From: Hymenobacter elongatus
GTDB taxonomy: Bacteria; Bacteroidota; Bacteroidia; Cytophagales; Hymenobacteraceae
Direction: 5' to 3'
Assembly (NCBI RefSeq): GCF_004745955.1
Contig: NZ_SRLD01000016.1
Coordinates: 1 to 64,000 of the forward strand
Length of the DNA: 64,000 bases
The notes below the pieces were generated by a model. That model had not been told where the DNA came from. It did no database searches and was given only the letters and a program-made list of their open reading frames with translations. The position numbers and the translations under genes are program-made. This document shows, piece after piece, positions 8,813 through 18,340 of this stretch. Numbering within the stretch: the stretch's first letter is position 1; each line of letters begins with the position of its first letter.

Positions 8813-10267
8813 TCAAAAGTTGATTTTGCCCATAGTCTGGTGGTAGTATAGATCTGGTTGGCTCTGCTCGCCACCCAGAAATTCCTGGTACCACAAGCCG
8901 GAGTCTTTCACCGTGCGCGTCTGAGTAGCAAAGTCCACCCCGACCAGACCGAAGCGGGGCTCGTAGCCCTCAGCCCACTCGAAGTTATCGGTGAACGACC
9001 ACGCGAAGTAGCCATCAACCGGTATTCCCTCCCGCTTGGCCCGCAGTACCTGTCCCACGCAAGCCTGCAGAAACGCTTGTCGGCGCGGGTCAGCAATGCG
9101 CCCCTGCACCGGGCCTGCGTCCGGAAAGGCTGCGCCGTTTTCCGTTACCAGCAGCCGGGGAGCATTGGAGTAAGCCGCAAATTGTTTTAACATATGGTAT
9201 AAACTCTCCGGATACACATCCCATCCCATTTGGGTATACTCCATCCCTCGGCGCTTAGCCCCTACCAGCGTAGCCCAGGCCAGGGGCACGTAGGGCGAAT
9301 AGCGCACCACCTCGCGGGTATAGTTTTGCACACCCAGAAAGTCAAACGCGAAGGGAAGCCGGGCCTCGTCGCCGGCCAGCATGTAGCGGTCCAGCCAGTT
9401 GAGCACGGGCAGGTCGGCGGCGGGATAGCCCAGGCCCAGAGCCGGTTCCACAAACAGGCGGTTCAGCAGGGCATCGGCGCGGCGCGTGGCCCGGATGTCG
9501 CGCAGGCGGTCGGGCCGCCAGGGCGTTAGATAGGAGCACGAAAAGGTGGTCCCAATCTGAGCCGGGGCCGGCAGTGCTGCCCGCAATGCCCGCCCGCCTT
9601 CAGCCTGCGCCAGGGCAGCATGATGCACTGCGGCCAGGAATCCGCCCAGGCTGCGGCAGCCCGGCGCGTGCAGGCCCAGCAGCTGTCCGGCCCCCACGAA
9701 CACCATGGGTTCGTTGAGCACCATCCAGTGCGCTACCCGGTCGCCGAGGCGGGCGGCCACGCGCTGCGCGTAGTCGCAGAACCAGCCCACCACGTCGCGG
9801 TTGGCCCAGCCGCCCCGGCGCTGCAGGGCGGCCGGCAAATCCCAGTGGTAGAGCGTAACCCAGGGCGTGATACCCCGCGTCAGGCAGCCATCCACGAGCC
9901 GGTCATAAAAATCGAGGCCGGCGGAATTTATGGCGCCTGTCCCCAGCGGCTGCACCCGCGACCAGGCTACTGAAAAGCGGAAATCCGGTATACCCAAATG
10001 GTGCAGCAAATCCAGATCCTGGGGCCAGCGGTGGTAAAAGTCGCAGGCTACGTCAGCGGTTTCGCGCCGCCGGATTTTGCCAGGCCGGCGCACGAACTCG
10101 TCCCAGATACTAGGCCCCTTGCCATCCAGGTTCCAGGCGCCTTCCGTTTGGTAGGCCGCCGCCGACACTCCCCACCGAAAACCGGGGCCGAAATCGGCCC
10201 GAGAAAACGGAGTGGGAGTAGTAGACGGAAAAAAAGCAGCGGGCAGAGCAGTGGGCGAATCGGGCAT
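8813..10267 (-). CDS. GH1 family beta-glucosidase
   Basis: The enzyme hydrolyses terminal beta-glucosides or related beta-glycosides by the retaining mechanism. The N-terminal GH1 signature (FRWGVSAAAYQTEGAW) lies at residues 30-45. The acid/base is Glu186 in VLNEP and the nucleophile is Glu376 in VTENG. Further conserved blocks are TLYHWDLPAALQRRGGW and YFAWSFTDNFEW. Length 484 is a little above the usual 450, because of an extra N-terminal tail. There is no signal peptide, so it is cytoplasmic. It follows the glycosyltransferase gene by 41 bp on the same strand and is probably the last gene of that transcript. Confidence 0.95.
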   Translation of the reverse strand: MPDSPTALPAAFFPSTTPTPFSRADFGPGFRWGVSAAAYQTEGAWNLDGKGPSIWDEFVRRPGKIRRRETADVACDFYHRWPQDLDLLHHLGIPDFRFSVAWSRVQPLGTGAINSAGLDFYDRLVDGCLTRGITPWVTLYHWDLPAALQRRGGWANRDVVGWFCDYAQRVAARLGDRVAHWMVLNEPMVFVGAGQLLGLHAPGCRSLGGFLAAVHHAALAQAEGGRALRAALPAPAQIGTTFSCSYLTPWRPDRLRDIRATRRADALLNRLFVEPALGLGYPAADLPVLNWLDRYMLAGDEARLPFAFDFLGVQNYTREVVRYSPYVPLAWATLVGAKRRGMEYTQMGWDVYPESLYHMLKQFAAYSNAPRLLVTENGAAFPDAGPVQGRIADPRRQAFLQACVGQVLRAKREGIPVDGYFAWSFTDNFEWAEGYEPRFGLVGVDFATQTRTVKDSGLWYQEFLGGEQSQPDLYYHQTMGKINF

Positions 10268-10308
10268 GCGGAGAAAAGGTATTAGGAAGGGTAACCGCCG
10301 CGCAGCCG

Positions 10309-11319
10309 CTAGCGAACGAGGCGCGGCAACTGTTCGAGCAGCAGCTTATCTACTACGGCGGCCGTTTCATCGGGGTACTGTACGGGCACGGCCCTGCCCT
10401 TCCGCAGCCAGTCATCCAGCGCGTCGAGGTGCTTATCCTTGAGGCTTTTTACCACTGGTACCCCAAGCTGAGCCAGAGCCGCCGCGTTACAGGTTTGCTC
10501 GTACTGGTTTTTCATGGGTATCACCAGCAGCTTTTTACCCAGATATAATGCTTCGGCCGGGGTTTCGAACCCGGCTCCGCACAGCACGCCAGCACTCCGG
10601 GCCAGGCTATCGGTAAAGGCGGCCCCACTCACGGGCCGGACCAGCACGTTGCCGTGTTCCGATTCCTGAACGCTGTGCTTGGAAAACACTTCCCAGCGCG
10701 TAGCCGCACTCAGGTAGCGCAGCCGCTTCACCAGCGTTTCCTCATCGAAAGCCGGCAGATAGACGGTATAATGGCCCTCATTGCGGGAAGCCAGCTCCCG
10801 CACCTGCCGCCGAATAACGGGCGTGTGAATGCCGGGCTCGTAGCGGTCGAAATGGAAGCCGTACTGGGCCGTGGTGGGCGCGTAATGTCGCAGCACGGCC
10901 CGCCCGATCAGGTCTTCCCGGGCGGGGCGCGGGGCCTGCTCGCTCAGCACGGCACTCTGGTGGCTCAGGGCCACGCAGGGCACTTTGCGCAGCTGACAAG
11001 CCCAGGCCGATACGGGCTCAAAGTCACTGATAACCAAATCGTAGGCTTCGACCGGCAGCTGCCGGACTTCGCGCATAAAAGCGGCTGAGTTAAGCTGCCA
11101 GAAGGTTTTGACGAAGTTGACGCCGCCTTTTTTACCGAAAATAAACCCCAGGCCGTGGCAACGGTACCGCACCGCGAAGGGTAGCGTGAGGTCGGCGGGC
11201 GGGCCACTGATGAGCACATCCAGGCGGCTGGCGCGCTGCTGCAATAAGGGTATGATGTCGAGGGCGCGGCTCAGGTGGCCATTGCCGGTACCCTGAATGG
11301 CGTAAAGAATGCGGGGCAT
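10309..11319 (-). CDS. Glycosyltransferase family protein (GT28/MurG-like fold)
   Basis: The 336-residue protein begins MPRILYAIQGTGNGHLSRAL, the glycine-rich N-terminal loop with HxxR seen in GT-B transferases of the MurG/MGT type. Its C-terminal half contains GAGFETPAEALYLGKKLLVIP, the nucleotide-sugar binding region of the Glyco_tran_28_C domain. It would transfer a sugar from an activated donor; acceptor unknown. Downstream of the LpxH-like phosphoesterase by 90 bp, a pairing that suggests a shared role in envelope glycolipid handling (inference). Confidence 0.85.
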   Translation of the reverse strand: MPRILYAIQGTGNGHLSRALDIIPLLQQRASRLDVLISGPPADLTLPFAVRYRCHGLGFIFGKKGGVNFVKTFWQLNSAAFMREVRQLPVEAYDLVISDFEPVSAWACQLRKVPCVALSHQSAVLSEQAPRPAREDLIGRAVLRHYAPTTAQYGFHFDRYEPGIHTPVIRRQVRELASRNEGHYTVYLPAFDEETLVKRLRYLSAATRWEVFSKHSVQESEHGNVLVRPVSGAAFTDSLARSAGVLCGAGFETPAEALYLGKKLLVIPMKNQYEQTCNAAALAQLGVPVVKSLKDKHLDALDDWLRKGRAVPVQYPDETAAVVDKLLLEQLPRLVR

Positions 11320-11409
11320 TTATGGTAGTAGAAACTAAGATTCAGGACTATTGAGCGGTGGCTTGACTTCAGACTACCATCAACGCCGGGCCGGGTCAGA
11401 GGTTGGATT

Positions 11410-12291
11410 TCATTCGTCTTTCTTGTGGAGCTGAAACTCCGCCAGCAGCTCGCTCAGCAGCGCTGCCACGGGCGCGTCGGCGGCTTGGTCGGCGGCATCG
11501 GCTTCGGGCGCGGGCTGCTGCATGGCCACGTCCTGGGCATAGCGGTAGAGTTGCCAGCCCGTAGCGGCCGAATATTCCAGCGCCGTCAGGTTTTCGACCC
11601 AGTCGCCGGAGTTCAGATAGAGCACTTCGCCGTGCGGCGTAGTCACGGTTTTTATCTCCGGCTGGTGAATATGTCCGCAGGCCACGTAGCGGTAGCCCGC
11701 CTCCACGGCAATACCGGCGGCAGTCTGCTCGAAGTCACTGACCAGATTCACGGCTCCTTTCACCCGGTCCTTCACCGCTTTGGACAAGGCCACCCGGGGT
11801 CGGTTGAGCTTATGAAGCAGGAAATTCACGACCCGGTTCAGCAAAATGAGAAGGTCGTAGCCCTGCGCCCCGAGCTTGGCCAGCCAGCGCGAGTGCTGCA
11901 TGGTCACATCGAATACGTCGCCGTGGAAAAACCAGGCCTTGCCGTCAGCCAGCTCCAGTACCAGCTTATTATCGATGCGCAGGCTGCCCAGGCGGGTACC
12001 GGCAAATTTGCGCAGCAGCTCGTCGTGGTTGCCGGTCAGGTAATGAATGCGGGTGCCCTTGGCGGCCAACCCCGCCAGGTGGCGCACGACGCGCATGTGG
12101 GCTGCAGGCCAGTAGTTTTTACTGAATTGCCAGATATCGACGATGTCGCCGTTGAGCACTACAGTCTTGGGTTTAATGCTTTTCAGGTAGCGCAGCAGCT
12201 CGGCCGCGTGGCACCCGTAGGTGCCCAGGTGCACGTCGGAGATGACGACAACCTCTACCGTGCGCCGCCGGGGGAGCTTGGGCTTAGGCAC
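11410..12291 (-). CDS. LpxH-like metallophosphoesterase (UDP-2,3-diacylglucosamine diphosphatase family)
   Basis: A calcineurin-type dimetal phosphoesterase: D-x-H at residues 19-21 (ISDVHLG), GDIVD, GNHDE, HGDVFD and CGHIHQP follow in order. LpxH family members cleave UDP-2,3-diacylglucosamine in lipid A synthesis, but Bacteroidota have several paralogues, so the substrate is not certain. The 293-residue protein has an extra Asp/Ala-rich C-terminus. The start is GTG and overlaps the end of the preceding small frame by 8 bp, suggesting translational coupling. Confidence 0.87.
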   Translation of the reverse strand: MPKPKLPRRRTVEVVVISDVHLGTYGCHAAELLRYLKSIKPKTVVLNGDIVDIWQFSKNYWPAAHMRVVRHLAGLAAKGTRIHYLTGNHDELLRKFAGTRLGSLRIDNKLVLELADGKAWFFHGDVFDVTMQHSRWLAKLGAQGYDLLILLNRVVNFLLHKLNRPRVALSKAVKDRVKGAVNLVSDFEQTAAGIAVEAGYRYVACGHIHQPEIKTVTTPHGEVLYLNSGDWVENLTALEYSAATGWQLYRYAQDVAMQQPAPEADAADQAADAPVAALLSELLAEFQLHKKDE

Positions 12292-12478
12292 TGCGCGGCA
12301 GGCTTAGGCGGTGCGCGGCGGCCGGGGGCTCTGCCTCCCTGATTTTGCGGCGGAAAGGCGACCACAGCCCCGTAAGGGAATGCAGCAGGAAGGCCAGCAC
12401 CAGCGCCAGCTGAAACAACGTGTAAGCCAGCCAGCGCACCAAACGGCGCCCAGCCGCGACAGCAAGGGGAGCGTGCAT
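12284..12478 (-). CDS. Small membrane protein upstream of the LpxH-like gene
   Basis: From ATG at 12478 the frame gives 64 residues (MHAPLAVAAGRRLVRWLAY...) with one strong hydrophobic segment at about residues 14-36 and a basic C-terminal tail. Its stop overlaps the GTG of the LpxH-like gene by 8 bp. A longer form from 12505 is possible. No family recognised; the overlap and the membrane segment are the only support. Confidence 0.45.
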   Translation of the reverse strand: MHAPLAVAAGRRLVRWLAYTLFQLALVLAFLLHSLTGLWSPFRRKIREAEPPAAAHRLSLPRSA

Positions 12479-12645
12479 AGAATCAGGACGTTTGACCCGG
12501 CACAAAGGTCGCCTCCGGCTGTGACGCAGGCATTACCCGTGCGTTACGGCTGCGTCATGTTTCAATTGGCCCCCTTATTCCGGGCCTGCACCGTTCCGGC
12601 ACGGGGTTTGAGCGAAGGCCCCGCCACCGCTCCCCGCCACTTCCC

Positions 12646-12653
12646 TATCTTTG
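12646..12653 (+). promoter_or_regulatory. -7 promoter element (TATCTTTG)
   Basis: An exact TAnnTTTG match 44 bp before the start of the secreted hypothetical protein gene at 12698. Confidence 0.6.
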
Positions 12654-12697
12654 CTGAACGGTGGCCCGCCCACGACACGACACTTTTTAGTTGCTTG

Positions 12698-13249
12698 ATG
12701 AAACATATTTTCCTCCTCCTTTCTCTTTTTACTTCCCTGGCCGCTTCGGCCCAAATGGTCACGCCGGAGCGCAAGCGCTACATGCGGCCCAAGAAGGACG
12801 AAGAATGCGCCCTGGTATTCAACGTGACTAAAAACACCGACGAGGACTCCCAGAAAGATGCGTCGATGACGCGCGTGGTTTACCGCCCGTATGCCGAGCT
12901 GCTGACGGCGCTCGACGCCATGCGGGAAATGAACCGCTGGGCCGACAGCACCTACCAGAGCCGCTTCAAAAACCTGGCTCCCGCCGGCGAGCTGCAGGTA
13001 ACGATGTACCGCCGCGGCGCCCAAAACGCCGATCCTTCGGCCCTATCCTTATCGGCGAAGACCAAAGAAGGCAAGGAAGTATTTGCCCAGACCCTCACGG
13101 CCGGCTCGGGCCGCTTCTGGAACCAGGATCAGTACAAGAGCGAGCGGACGATACCATTCGTGAAAATGGAAATGCCCCAGCCGCTGACCCTGATTATCAC
13201 CGATGCCAAGCTCAAACAGGATTTCGAGTACATCATCAACGTTCAGTAG
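12698..13249 (+). CDS. Hypothetical secreted protein
   Basis: From ATG at 12698 the 183-residue product has a clean signal peptide (MKHIFLLLSLFTSLAASAQ), so it is exported to the periplasm or beyond. The mature part is basic and contains a predicted beta-rich stretch (ELQVTMYRRG ... EYIINVQ). The longer in-frame extension upstream crosses the promoter and the divergent gene and is not used. No domain recognised. Confidence 0.8.
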   Translation: MKHIFLLLSLFTSLAASAQMVTPERKRYMRPKKDEECALVFNVTKNTDEDSQKDASMTRVVYRPYAELLTALDAMREMNRWADSTYQSRFKNLAPAGELQVTMYRRGAQNADPSALSLSAKTKEGKEVFAQTLTAGSGRFWNQDQYKSERTIPFVKMEMPQPLTLIITDAKLKQDFEYIINVQ

Positions 13250-13375
13250 CGAGCTCTTTGCCGACGCACTAAACGCTAGCACCAGCCAGCCAAGGGTAGC
13301 ATTACGCTCCACCTGGCTGGCTGGCAGCAGGCTTTTACAACCTGTACAAACCTGTTGTAAGAAGGCTGCCCAGGC

Positions 13376-13888
13376 TCAGTGCAGCTGCGCCCATTGCACC
13401 GCCACTAAGGTTTTGGCATCCTGCCAAGGCTCCTCCACAAGGTCTTCGTAGCTCAGCAGCACGACTTCGATGTTCTCGTTTTCGTCGATGGCCCCACCGC
13501 CGGGGCTGCTCTGGTGGCTTACCTCCGCATAGTACAGCCAAATCTGCTCGGCGCTGCCACCGGGTGAGGAATAGAAGTTGGTGATGGCCGTAAGCTTGTC
13601 GACTTCGTAGCCCAGTTCCTCCCTGATTTCGCGACGCATGGCATCGGCCGGACTCTCGCCCTCTTTGTCGAGCATTCCGGCCGGGATTTCCAGCAGCTCG
13701 GTTTCGGAGCCGATCCGGAACTGGCGCACGAACACGTAACGCTGCTTCTGGGTGTCAAATACCAGTGCCGCCACAGCTTGACCCGGCTCAAACCGCTCCC
13801 GCCGGAGCTGCTGACCGCCGTGCTGCACCAGCAGCTGACTAAGTTTGTAGTGGCCGTCGTGGAGGATTTTGCGGTCGGTGATGTTCAT
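13376..13888 (-). CDS. NUDIX hydrolase (ADP-ribose pyrophosphatase-like)
   Basis: It probably hydrolyses ADP-ribose or another nucleoside diphosphate derivative. The start is at 13888 (MNITDRKILHDGHYKLSQ), giving 170 residues as usual for this group; the 26 extra upstream codons are unlikely. The NUDIX box is present as E-SPADAMR-REIREELGY, preceded by PAGMLDKEG. The loop between the first Gly and the first Glu is one residue longer than consensus. The N-terminal FVRQFRIGSE and the SPGGSAE motif fit ADP-sugar pyrophosphatases. It is divergent from the helicase gene at 14116. Confidence 0.9.
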   Translation of the reverse strand: MNITDRKILHDGHYKLSQLLVQHGGQQLRRERFEPGQAVAALVFDTQKQRYVFVRQFRIGSETELLEIPAGMLDKEGESPADAMRREIREELGYEVDKLTAITNFYSSPGGSAEQIWLYYAEVSHQSSPGGGAIDENENIEVVLLSYEDLVEEPWQDAKTLVAVQWAQLH

Positions 13889-13999
13889 GAGGCGTCGAGG
13901 TTGGTGGCTTTTTCGCAAAATAGCGCGTACAACGGCTGCTTTACTTCCTGGTTTATACGCGGCCAACTGGTTTCGGCCCCACCGGAGCCTTTTTTCTTC

Positions 14000-14007
14000 T
14001 ACTTTTG
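14000..14007 (+). promoter_or_regulatory. -7 promoter element (TACTTTTG) of the RhlE-type helicase
   Basis: Exact TAnnTTTG match 108 bp upstream of the helicase start, giving a leader of roughly 100 nt. Confidence 0.55.
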
Positions 14008-14115
14008 TCTCTTTCCTAAGTTTTTACGCCTACCACGCAGCCTGCCTTTTAAAAAGGGCTGCAACCGGCCGTTTCAAGTAGTGCCGCGGCCTTTTTTCTT
14101 CCCATTTTCTTTCTG

Positions 14116-15579
<1,464 letters not shown>

Positions 15580-15614
15580 CCTGCTGTTGTAGTGCATTCC
15601 AAGTACAGGTAGAA

Positions 15615-15646
15615 AGGGCCCGGACGCACGTTCGGGCCCTTTTTGT
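15615..15646 (+). terminator. Terminator of the RhlE-type helicase
   Basis: AGGGCCCG/CGGGCCCT stem (15615-15622, 15633-15640) followed by TTTTT. Confidence 0.8.
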
Positions 15647-15827
15647 GCGGTGCTAGGCGAAAAGCTGCTGGCAAGAGACAATACGTTTTCTCAGGAATTG
15701 CCGCCGCAGAGGCCATTCGACTTTTTACTGTATTGATGGGCTTTGGGCTGAAACAAAAAAACTACTTCCCGCTTATTACAGCGTCACCTGTTATCATTTT
15801 TTAACCTCGTCCGCAACTTTGTTCTGT

Positions 15828-16322
15828 ATGGCTAAAAGTACTTTTCCCGTAATCCAGGCGCTGCGCGACACAGCTCAGCGGCTTGCTACGCAGGCTCCCT
15901 ACCAATGGGGACACATGGGTAGCTGCAACTGCGGCCACCTGGCCCAAACCGTTACCCACCTGACAAAGGCCGAAATCCATACCCGCGCCATGCAGCGCTA
16001 CGGCGACTGGGAACGGCAACTCATCGACTACTGCCCTACCAGCGGCTTGCCCATCGACCAGACGATAGATGAAATGTTGGCTTTAGGCTTTTCCCGCGCC
16101 GACCTCACGCACCTCGAGAAACTCTCGGACCCGACTATCCGGGCCGTGTTACCCTTCGAGCGCCGCAACGCGCTACGCCACAACCAGCGCGACGACGTAG
16201 TGCTCTACCTCCGGACGTGGGCTCAGCTGCTGGAAAACGAATTGCTGAACGATATTCAGCTCCCAGCTGACCTGGCCCGGCCCAGGGAGGTGGTGCTGGT
16301 CGGCGAATTATCTCCGGCGTAA
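15828..16322 (+). CDS. Hypothetical cytoplasmic protein
   Basis: The 164-residue product from ATG 15828 (MAKSTFPVIQALRDTAQRL) has no signal or membrane segment. It contains a CNCGHLAQTVT block and a conserved-looking central part (YCPTSGLPIDQTIDEMLALGF), suggesting a folded helical protein with possible metal-binding Cys/His residues. I do not recognise the family. It stands alone between a helicase terminator and its own terminator at 16364, so it is a single-gene transcript; a CAACTTTG element 15 bp upstream (15813) may be its promoter. Confidence 0.75.
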   Translation: MAKSTFPVIQALRDTAQRLATQAPYQWGHMGSCNCGHLAQTVTHLTKAEIHTRAMQRYGDWERQLIDYCPTSGLPIDQTIDEMLALGFSRADLTHLEKLSDPTIRAVLPFERRNALRHNQRDDVVLYLRTWAQLLENELLNDIQLPADLARPREVVLVGELSPA

Positions 16323-16363
16323 CTTTTTGACCGGGCCCGCCCATTGGTTTCAATAGAAATACC

Positions 16364-16401
16364 AAAGCCCCGCCGACTTGCGTCGAGCGGGGCTTTTTTT
16401 A
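16364..16401 (+). terminator. Terminator after the hypothetical gene at 15828
   Basis: AAAGCCCCGC/GCGGGGCTTT stem with a 13-nt loop and a T-run. Confidence 0.85.
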
Positions 16402-16462
16402 TATTCTTCGTCCTAATCCTAAAGCAGTGGTGCTGCCGCCTTAGGATGCAGATTAATGCGGG

Positions 16463-16630
16463 TTAGTTAACGTTACTGCGCTGAGCTTCGCGGTACATCT
16501 CGGTACGGTGGCTGCGCTTGTAGGCAGCATCGGCGTTGGGGTCTTTCTCGGCGTCGGGAGCTTGCGAGCAGGATGAGAGCAAGAGCGAGGCGCAGGCAGA
16601 AAACAGAATGAGCAGACGGGACTTTTTCAT
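16463..16630 (-). CDS. Small lipoprotein
   Basis: From ATG 16630 the product is 55 residues: MKKSRLLILFSACASLLLSSC, a signal peptide with lipobox LLSSC, then a short polar tail (SQAPDAEKDPNADAAYKRSH...). The mature peptide would be about 35 residues attached to the envelope by lipid. The longer in-frame start at 16690 would bury the signal peptide. No function can be assigned. Confidence 0.72.
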   Translation of the reverse strand: MKKSRLLILFSACASLLLSSCSQAPDAEKDPNADAAYKRSHRTEMYREAQRSNVN

Positions 16631-16690
16631 ATCCCAAAGGTAAGCACCACCTCTAAAACGGCCAAGCATTCCGGTGCATCTCTTGCGCAA

Positions 16691-17362
16691 GGTTTGTGAC
16701 CGCAGCTCAGCTTACGCTACATGTTAGAAATGTAACATGAATATCAAGCTTTGAGCACTCTGCTGCAGGCTAATTTCTTTATTACATTTGACAACACTCC
16801 GTAGAGCAGGTACAGCAATAGTAATATCCTACTTATCACAATAATCTGTGTAACCCGCCCCCTTGAGGAAGTGTCAGAGGTGGAGAGGTGTCGATGCGCA
16901 GCTGGGCTAACGTTGTTAGCCACTACGAATCGACTCGTTTTTGACTTATTCCACTGTGCTCTTGTGACAACGCTCTTAGTAAACCAATCTGGGTAATTTC
17001 AGCGCTGAGCCCTCGATTTCGAGCTCAGTAAAGTAGAAGTAAATCTGTTGGAAAAATCACTAACAAACGACTAACTTTTACAATATCAACACTTCACATA
17101 TATGTACACAATAATCTGAAATACAGTTATATAAAAAACAAATTACTAAAGCAAAGACCGTCTACTAAGTTGTTTGCGACTATAGAATTAAATCAATAAG
17201 CTTAGTGGGCATTCGCACAAGCCACATAGTCTTGCAAGAGCCATGGCACCTTCTACAGACATTCTCTACCAGTCGGTTTTTCTTACTCTGCCAAATTGCA
17301 CTCACAGCCGTACCCACCTACCAGCTCGCATCGGGAGGCACGATGGCAAAGCTCCTGCTGCC
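16691..17362. other. AT-rich intergenic region, no gene seen
   Basis: About 670 bp with clearly lower GC than the flanks. It holds a 20-bp inverted repeat (CATGTTA-GAAATG-TAACATG, 16720-16739) resembling the TTAC/GTAA operator motifs at 17975-18065 and several A/T runs. The short plus-strand frame 17243-17545 is antisense to the end of the XRE gene and is not protein-like. I see no RNA gene. Confidence 0.6.
16720..16739. promoter_or_regulatory. 20-bp inverted repeat, possible regulator site
   Basis: CATGTTA and TAACATG flank GAAATG. The arms share the TGTAAC character of the operator boxes next to the XRE regulator gene, about 1.2 kb away. Confidence 0.4.
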
Positions 17363-17956
17363 CTATTCCGGTTGATAATCTCCGAACGTGCCGTCTTGGT
17401 AGAAAATGACAATGCGCCTGATTTTCTTGCCAGGCTCTGCGAAGGAAACAATGGGGCTGCTAGTGGTAATGGGCGGACTCTGCACAGGTTTGGGCGTGTG
17501 GTCAGAGGCGACTACTGGGGCCGGCTGAGCAACAGGCACCACTAGCGGCGGCGAAGGCTCAATCAGAGGTGCTGGCTCGGTAGAGGGTGCTATTTCGACA
17601 CTGAGGGTAGGCTGAGGCTCATTGCGACTACGTTCGGGGGCAAAGTCAGCAGGAACCTGGGCGCGTTTTGTGGCTGCCTGTGCCACTCTAGAATCCTCAG
17701 GCAGCACGGTAGTACCCATAGAACGTAGAGTGCTGTCAGAAGCTGCGGCAGCCAGCATAGGCGAAGTACCGCTCAGCAGCCAGGGCAGCGACAAATCGGG
17801 GTAGGCTCCGATAATCTTCTGAACTACTTCCAGGCTCGGCTTATTGCGCCCACTCAGGATGTGGCTAACAATAGGTCGCGCTACCCCAATAGCGTCGGCA
17901 AACTGCGTGGGGGTTAGCTGCCAGATCTGCAGCAACGTTCGAATTCGCTCAACCAT
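17363..17956 (-). CDS. XRE-family helix-turn-helix transcriptional regulator
   Basis: The first 60 residues form a Cro/CI-type HTH (LTPTQFADAIGVARPIVSHILSGRNKPSLEVVQKI). This is followed by a long Ala/Pro/Ser-rich linker and a short ordered C-terminus (KKIRRIVIFYQDGTFGDYQPE). Length 197. Its own -7 element (TACATTTG on the minus strand, 17978-17985) lies inside a palindrome, so negative autoregulation is likely. No prophage genes are nearby. The target beyond the divergent promoter is unknown. Confidence 0.88.
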   Translation of the reverse strand: MVERIRTLLQIWQLTPTQFADAIGVARPIVSHILSGRNKPSLEVVQKIIGAYPDLSLPWLLSGTSPMLAAAASDSTLRSMGTTVLPEDSRVAQAATKRAQVPADFAPERSRNEPQPTLSVEIAPSTEPAPLIEPSPPLVVPVAQPAPVVASDHTPKPVQSPPITTSSPIVSFAEPGKKIRRIVIFYQDGTFGDYQPE

Positions 17957-17974
17957 AGAAGAACACTCTGTGAT

Positions 17975-18065
17975 TTACAAATGTACGAAGCAGGCTGCGG
18001 GAATACCGATAATCTTAATTGATTACACATGTAACAAGGCTATCCGAAAGTGTTTACCTTTGTAA
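17975..18065. promoter_or_regulatory. Divergent promoter region with three TTAC-N4-GTAA operator boxes
   Basis: Boxes lie at 17975-17986 (TTACAAATGTAC), 18023-18034 (TTACACATGTAA) and 18054-18065 (TTACCTTTGTAA). The first overlaps the minus-strand -7 of the XRE gene; the third overlaps a plus-strand -7 (TACCTTTG, 18055-18062). The middle box sits about 20 bp before the latter, where a -33 would be. This is the layout expected for an autoregulated divergent pair. Assignment of the boxes to the XRE protein is inference. Confidence 0.65.
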
Positions 18066-18089
18066 TATAAGCAGATTCAACGAAACAAA

Positions 18090-18131
18090 ATGATAACAAA
18101 AGTAATTCAACCAGATGGGCCTCCTATTTGA
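18090..18131 (+). other. Possible 13-codon peptide or truncated gene driven by the divergent promoter
   Basis: ATG at 18090 opens MITKVIQPDGPPI and then TGA; in the same frame QQIYFDLLFPLPVAG follows before TAG. The plus-strand -7 element ends 27 bp upstream, so this segment is probably transcribed. It may be a small peptide, the stub of a lost regulated gene, or the start of a small RNA. Nothing further plus-strand and protein-like follows before the transpeptidase gene end at 18341. Confidence 0.35.
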
Positions 18132-18250
18132 CAGCAAATCTATTTCGACCTCCTATTCCCTCTTCCGGTAGCTGGTTAGCAATCATTGCTGATGGTGAGG
18201 GCCTGCTTTTTATCCTTCCTTGCCAATCTCTTGCCCCAGGCTACAAACAT

Positions 18251-18288
18251 AAAAAAACTGGCTACCGGCTGATGCAGCCGGTAGCCAG
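18251..18288 (-). terminator. Terminator of the L,D-transpeptidase gene
   Basis: A perfect 13-bp stem (CTGGCTACCGGCT/AGCCGGTAGCCAG) with a 5-nt loop is followed on the minus strand by seven T. Confidence 0.88.
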
Positions 18289-18340
18289 GATGTAAGGGTA
18301 GCCAGCCGAAAGGCCAACCAGAGCTAAAGGGCAGAGCCGC

